From NCBI GenBank assembly GCA_024803745.1, contig JANJXV010000024.1, positions 19,663,927-19,727,926 on the forward strand: a stretch of DNA of 64,000 bases, in the 5' to 3' direction. Below the pieces are notes generated by a model. It was not told where the DNA came from. It searched no databases and saw nothing but the letters and a program-made list of their open reading frames with translations. Shown piece by piece: positions 60,268 through 64,000 of this stretch. This DNA is from Megascapheus bottae (Eukaryota; Chordata; Mammalia; Rodentia; Geomyidae). Positions within the stretch are counted from its first letter, which is position 1; each line of letters opens with the position of its first letter. Position numbers and translations under genes: made by a program.

Positions 60268-60361
60268 ACGTGAAATAAAACACTTTAAGGGAGACTCATT
60301 TTGACTCACGGTTTCAGAGTTTTTAGTCACTCATAGTAAGAAGGGCATGCAGCTGAAATGA

Positions 60362-60453
60362 AAGAGGAGGAAGGGAGGGAGAGGGAAGGAGAAGAGGGGG
60401 AGAGAGGGAGGGAGAGGGAGGGAGAGACAGAGACAGAGACAGAGAGGCAGACA

Positions 60454-60484
<31 letters not shown>

Positions 60485-60530
60485 GAGGGAGGGAGGGAGA
60501 GAGAGAGAGAAGAGAGACAGAGAGACAGAA
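60362..60530. repeat. (GA)n/(GGGA)n purine tract
   Basis: 170 bp almost purely purine on the plus strand, a candidate triplex or H-DNA former. Confidence 0.88.
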
Positions 60531-60615
60531 AGAAAATGAACACCTGTATTAGAGAGGCTCTCTCATTAATCTCAATGGTTATCAATCCAATCAACTGACA
60601 ATTAAGATTCATGCT

Positions 60616-60837
60616 CACAGCTAGGCCCTGCTGGCTCGTGTCTGAATTCCTGGCTCCTCAGGAAGCTGAGGATTTCGGATCCAAGCCAGCCAGAGCAGTA
60701 AAATCTGACTCCTATTAGCAGTTAACCATTAAAAAGCCTAAAGGTGAGCCAGCTTTAGAGAGTGCTAACTTTGAACCTAGTCACTGGTCTAATGATCAGG
60801 CTCTTGAGTTCAACATTTTCCTGGAGTAAAAGAAAAG
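60616..60837 (+). repeat. B1-Geo SINE
   Basis: Heavily diverged. Confidence 0.55.
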
Positions 60838-60848
60838 GGGTTGCAGGG

Positions 60849-60849
60849 G

Positions 60850-60901
<52 letters not shown>

Positions 60902-60902
60902 C
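60849..60902. repeat. (GT)n microsatellite
   Basis: Near-perfect, about 25 units. Confidence 0.92.
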
Positions 60903-61151
60903 CTGGAGTGTAGCTTACTGATAGAGTGCTTGCCTAGCATGCACAAAGACTGGGGTTCGATTCCTCAGTACCACATACATAGAAAAAGCTGCCTGGGTTC
61001 AATTCCTCAGTACCACATAAACAGAAAAATCCAGAAGTGGTTCTGTGGCTTAAGTGGTAGAGTGCTAGTCTTAAGCAAAAGAAGCTCAAGAGACAGTGCC
61101 CAGGACCTGAGTTCAATCCGCAGGAATGGCAAAAAAAAAAAAAAAAAAAAT
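60903..61151 (+). repeat. IDL-Geo SINE with duplicated B-box segment
   Basis: GGTTC(G/A)ATTCCTCAGTACC occurs twice, at about 60954 and 60995. Confidence 0.8.
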
Positions 61152-61472
61152 CCAAGTTCATCCAGGAACATTAAGAAAGACCATTTGCCAAATTCAGCCA
61201 TCATTTTGTTCTCTCATTTTCCCAGAGTTCATGGATACTGTAAGCTGTTAACTCCCACTAAAATTTACTACAAGATATCAAAATGTAACACACGAATCCT
61301 TATCTGGAACTGCTACAGTTTAGTTGGTAAAGATCGGAGCTCTAGTCAGGCAGGAAGAAGTCACTCCCCTGGAATATCTCTTTATTTGCTAGTCAGAGAT
61401 CATTTTAAAATCTAATACTCCCAGAAGTATTAGAAAATGAAATACAGAGGAATTTTGTTGGATGAAATTTCA
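61152..61472. other. Intergenic unique sequence
   Basis: Nothing recognised. Confidence 0.5.
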
Positions 61473-61681
61473 GGGGCCGGGAGTTTGGCCTAATGGTAGA
61501 GTGCTTGCCTAGCATGCACGAGGACTGGAGTTTGATTCCTCAGTACCACATACACAGAAAAAGCCAGAAGTGATGCTGTGGCTCAAGTGGTAGAGCTCCA
61601 GCCTTGAGAAAGCCCAAGGACAGTGCTCAGGCCCTGAATTCAAGCCCCAGAACTGCAAAAAAAAAAAAAGAAAAAGAAAAG
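61473..61681 (+). repeat. IDL-Geo SINE
   Basis: Complete; (AAAAAG)n tail. Confidence 0.83.
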
Positions 61682-61696
61682 GAATTTGAGAACTTT

Positions 61697-61890
61697 CTGG
61701 CTGGGAGATTGGCTTCATTGTAGAGTGCTTGCATAGCATGCACAAAGACTGGGGTTTGATTTCTCAGTACCACATACATAGAAAGAGCTGGAAGTAGTGC
61801 TGTGGCTCAAGTAGAGCTCTAGCCTTGAGAAAAGCCAAAGGACAGGGCTCAGGCCCTGAGTTCAAGCCCCACAACTGGCAAAAAAAAATA
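61697..61890 (+). repeat. IDL-Geo SINE
   Basis: Complete. AAATTTCAG occurs before the previous copy (61464) and after this one. Confidence 0.8.
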
Positions 61891-62004
61891 AATTTCAGTT
61901 GAGTTGTAGTGAAGAACGCTGGGGGGAGGGAAATGAATATCACCTGATGTGGGTTGTTTATGATGTATTACTGAAATTGATGCAAATGACTCTAAAAGGG
62001 TTTT

Positions 62005-62110
62005 GTAGCTTATTTTATTGCTGTACAGAGGGGTTACAGTGCACAAGAAAGGTAAAGGGTATATTTCTTTCCAGACAGCTCTTCCCTTGTTTTCCCAGTT
62101 TTTTTCCTCC
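62005..62110. repeat. Unclassified repeat, related to 40066-40180
   Basis: TGTACAGAGGGGTTACAGTG and GGGTATATTTCTTTCC. Confidence 0.45.
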
Positions 62111-62445
62111 CATCTCCACTCACAAGATATATAGCACAATGTAATGTTTCTATATAATGTTTAGTGAGTACCACTGTTGCAAAAAAATGTTTTATTAGAT
62201 GAGGAATAGGAAAGTAAAAAACATTGAGGTATGTCTGCATTTAGCTCCTGGATCTAGAATTACACATATGAAGAAAATATTCCCTTTAGTCAGTAAACAT
62301 TTACTTTATAGCACATTTTTAAAAATGAAAATGATGTTTCGTTGTAGATAAAAGTTTATATATTCAAAATTAAAAGGACATCTGAAACTATATGTCCCTC
62401 AAATAAGTTTAGAAAAGATGTAAAGTTATTGGCATAAAAATTTCA
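62111..62445. other. Intergenic unique sequence
   Basis: AT-rich, nothing recognised. Confidence 0.5.
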
Positions 62446-62544
62446 GGCCAGCCAATGGTAGCTCGCTCCTGAAATCTTAGCTACTCAGGGGGCTGAGGTC
62501 TGATGATCACAGTTCAAAGCCAGCCTTAGTACAAAAGTCCATGA

Positions 62545-62733
62545 GTTTGGCCTAGTGGTAGAGTGCTTGTCTATTATGCACGAAGACCTCTAGGTTCAAT
62601 TCTTTGTTACCACAAACATAGAAAAAGCCAGAAATGATGCTGTGGCTCAAGTGGTAGAGCTCTAGCCTTGAGAAAGCCCAAGGACAATGCTCAGACCCTG
62701 AGTTCAGTCCCCAGGATTGGCAAAAACAGAAAA
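62545..62733 (+). mobile_element. IDL-Geo SINE nested in B1-Geo
   Basis: Flanks AAAAGTCCATGAG / AAAAGTTCCTGAG. Confidence 0.8.
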
Positions 62734-62770
62734 GTTCCTGAGACTTCCCCCAACCCGGGGCGGGGGGGGG

Positions 62771-62858
62771 GGGCAGTCCATGGGGCTTGAACTGTCTGTG
62801 ATCCTCAGATCTCAGCCTCCAGAGTAGCTAGGATTACAGGCATGAGGCACCTCGACTC
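62771..62858 (-). repeat. B1-Geo SINE, internally deleted, antisense
   Basis: Tail start joined to the head; middle missing. Confidence 0.65.
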
Positions 62859-63001
62859 ACAAGTCCCTAAGACTCTTATCTCCAATTAACCACCAGAAAA
62901 TGGGAAGTGGTGTGGTGGCTCAAAGTGGTAGAATATTAACCTTGAGTGCAAGAGCTCAGAGACAGTGCCCAGGCCCTGAGCTTAAACCCCCAGACCAGAA
63001 A

Positions 63002-63079
63002 GAAAGAGAGAGGAAGGAAGGAAGAAAGGAAGGAAGGAAGGAAGGAAGGAAGGAAGGAAGGAAGGAAGGAAGGAAGGAA
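63002..63079. repeat. (GGAA)n microsatellite
   Basis: About 19 units. Confidence 0.92.
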
Positions 63080-63158
63080 GGGCGTTGGGGATTTGGCTCA
63101 GCAGAAGAGCCCTTGCCTGGAAAGTGCAAGGCCCTGAGTTTGGTCCTCAGCTCTGGGA
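63080..63158 (+). mobile_element. ID element (BC1-like tRNA-Ala SINE)
   Basis: GTTGGGGATTTGGCTCAGCA then GAGTTTGGTCCTCAGCTC and A-rich tail; lacks the Geo module, so it is the classic rodent ID form. Confidence 0.82.
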
Positions 63159-63271
63159 AAAAAAGAAAGAAAGAAAGAAAAAATAGAATCTCATTTATTA
63201 CACAAATCCTAAAAAGGACAATCTTGGCATTAAGTTGCTTACTGGTGCAGCAAAAGAAATACTGGGTCATT

Positions 63272-63552
63272 GTCGGGTGCAGTGGTTCACGCCTGTAATA
63301 CTAGTTACTCGGGAAGCTGAGATCTGAGGATTAATGTTCAAAGGCAGCTCAGGCACAAAAGGACCTGAGACTTATCTCCAATTAACCTCTAGAAAATGGG
63401 AAGTGGGGAAGTGGGCCTTGGTTCTAGGGTAGAGCAGTAGCCTTGAGCTGAAGAGCTCAGGGACAACGCCCAGGCCCAGGGGTAGGGTGGTAGCCTTGAA
63501 CTGAAGAGCTCAAGGACAGCACCCAGGCAGAGTTCAAGCTCCATGACCCACA
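63272..63552 (+). repeat. B1-Geo SINE with duplicated Geo segment
   Basis: GGTAGCCTTGA(A/G)CTGAAGAGCTC occurs twice; (AAAT)n follows to 63575. Confidence 0.8.
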
Positions 63553-63575
63553 AATAAATAAATAAATAAATAATG

Positions 63576-64000
63576 GGGTCATACTAAGAACTCTTCTTTA
63601 TCTGGCATTGATGGATATGGTATATAAGCTTTTTGATGACAAAATGAATTATCAGGTTGTCAAACTACTTGGTGATAACAGACCAATTCAGTTACTACAG
63701 AACATTAAAAGGTACTACTACAAGGTGAGGAACATTTGTGCCAGATACATGCAACAAGACAACTACTACTGTTATTATGAAGAATAGACATACTATTGTG
63801 ATCCATAATTGCTGCAATACGTGAACTGAGTTTCATTTTCACCGACAAATACATCATTAAACTAAAACCTTCCCTAGTTTATTTCTCTATCATTTATAAG
63901 ATGGTATTGGTATTGCTCTTTCTTTTCTTCCCTGGGTATTTCATTTTTCCAGGCACAAATGTGGCACTACAAGAGCCTGTCCCCCTTTCAAGGAGTTTGG
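63576..64000. other. Intergenic unique sequence to window end
   Basis: No repeat or exon recognised. Confidence 0.5.

Larger units (their letters stand above)
62446..63000 (+). repeat. B1-Geo SINE, split twice
   Basis: Head to 62545; Geo part from 62860 after two insertions. Confidence 0.7.

Noticed and set aside
60331..60618. Ser-Leu and Arg-Glu repeat frames
   Set aside because: Translation of the purine microsatellite on either strand.
62900..63298. Lys-Glu-Gly repeat frame
   Set aside because: Translation of (GGAA)n and adjoining SINE sequence.

Overview
The window is mammalian nuclear DNA from a rodent. One multi-exon gene is spread over tens of kilobases and embedded in very dense retroposons. 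The commonest repeat is a dimeric SINE whose left half is a tRNA/ID-like head (A box near TGGCCTAGTGG, B box near GGTTCGATTCC) and whose right half is an unrelated 'Geo' module. This matches the IDL-Geo family described from Geomyoidea (kangaroo rats, pocket mice, pocket gophers). Rodent B1, ID and 7SL+ID dimers are also present. I infer a geomyoid rodent and cannot name the species.

Region 1 (about 650-49800, + strand) is a complete IFT56/TTC26 gene. All 18 coding exons were placed by reading across the splice junctions. Every exon has AG/GT borders and phases match throughout, giving a 1665-nt CDS of 554 codons plus stop, the length usual for this family. A GC-rich promoter with an RFX-type X-box lies about 90 bp before the ATG, as expected for a ciliary gene. 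The first coding exon contributes only the start codon. The 3' UTR runs to a polyadenylation signal near 49162 or 49793. Introns carry nearly all the repeats: a gag-only gammaretrovirus-like provirus in antisense in intron 4, a 2.7-kb 5'-truncated LINE-1 in intron 6, a tailless 5S rRNA retropseudogene in intron 2, a solo LTR in intron 15, an unidentified retrocopy in intron 17, and a GC-rich VNTR element with a tRNA-derived head in intron 10.

Region 2 (about 49800-64000) is intergenic. It holds more SINEs, microsatellites and unique sequence, and I recognise no gene in it.

The most unusual object is the 0.7-kb element at 33050-33747. In antisense it has an IDL-type Pol III head, a short body seeded by the start of the Geo module, a VNTR of about 15-bp units, and two poly(A) runs separated by an 18-bp segment, flanked by a near-perfect 13-bp duplication. 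The layout resembles the SINE-VNTR architecture of primate SVA but is built from a tRNA SINE.

SINE names used below: 'IDL-Geo' = tRNA-like head + Geo tail; 'B1-Geo' = working name for a 7SL/B1-like head (CACACCTGTAATCCTAGCTA) + the same kind of tail; 'B1-dID' = 7SL head + ID-like tail. Repeat borders are read by eye and are good to a few bases where a target-site duplication (TSD) is given, otherwise to about 10 bases.
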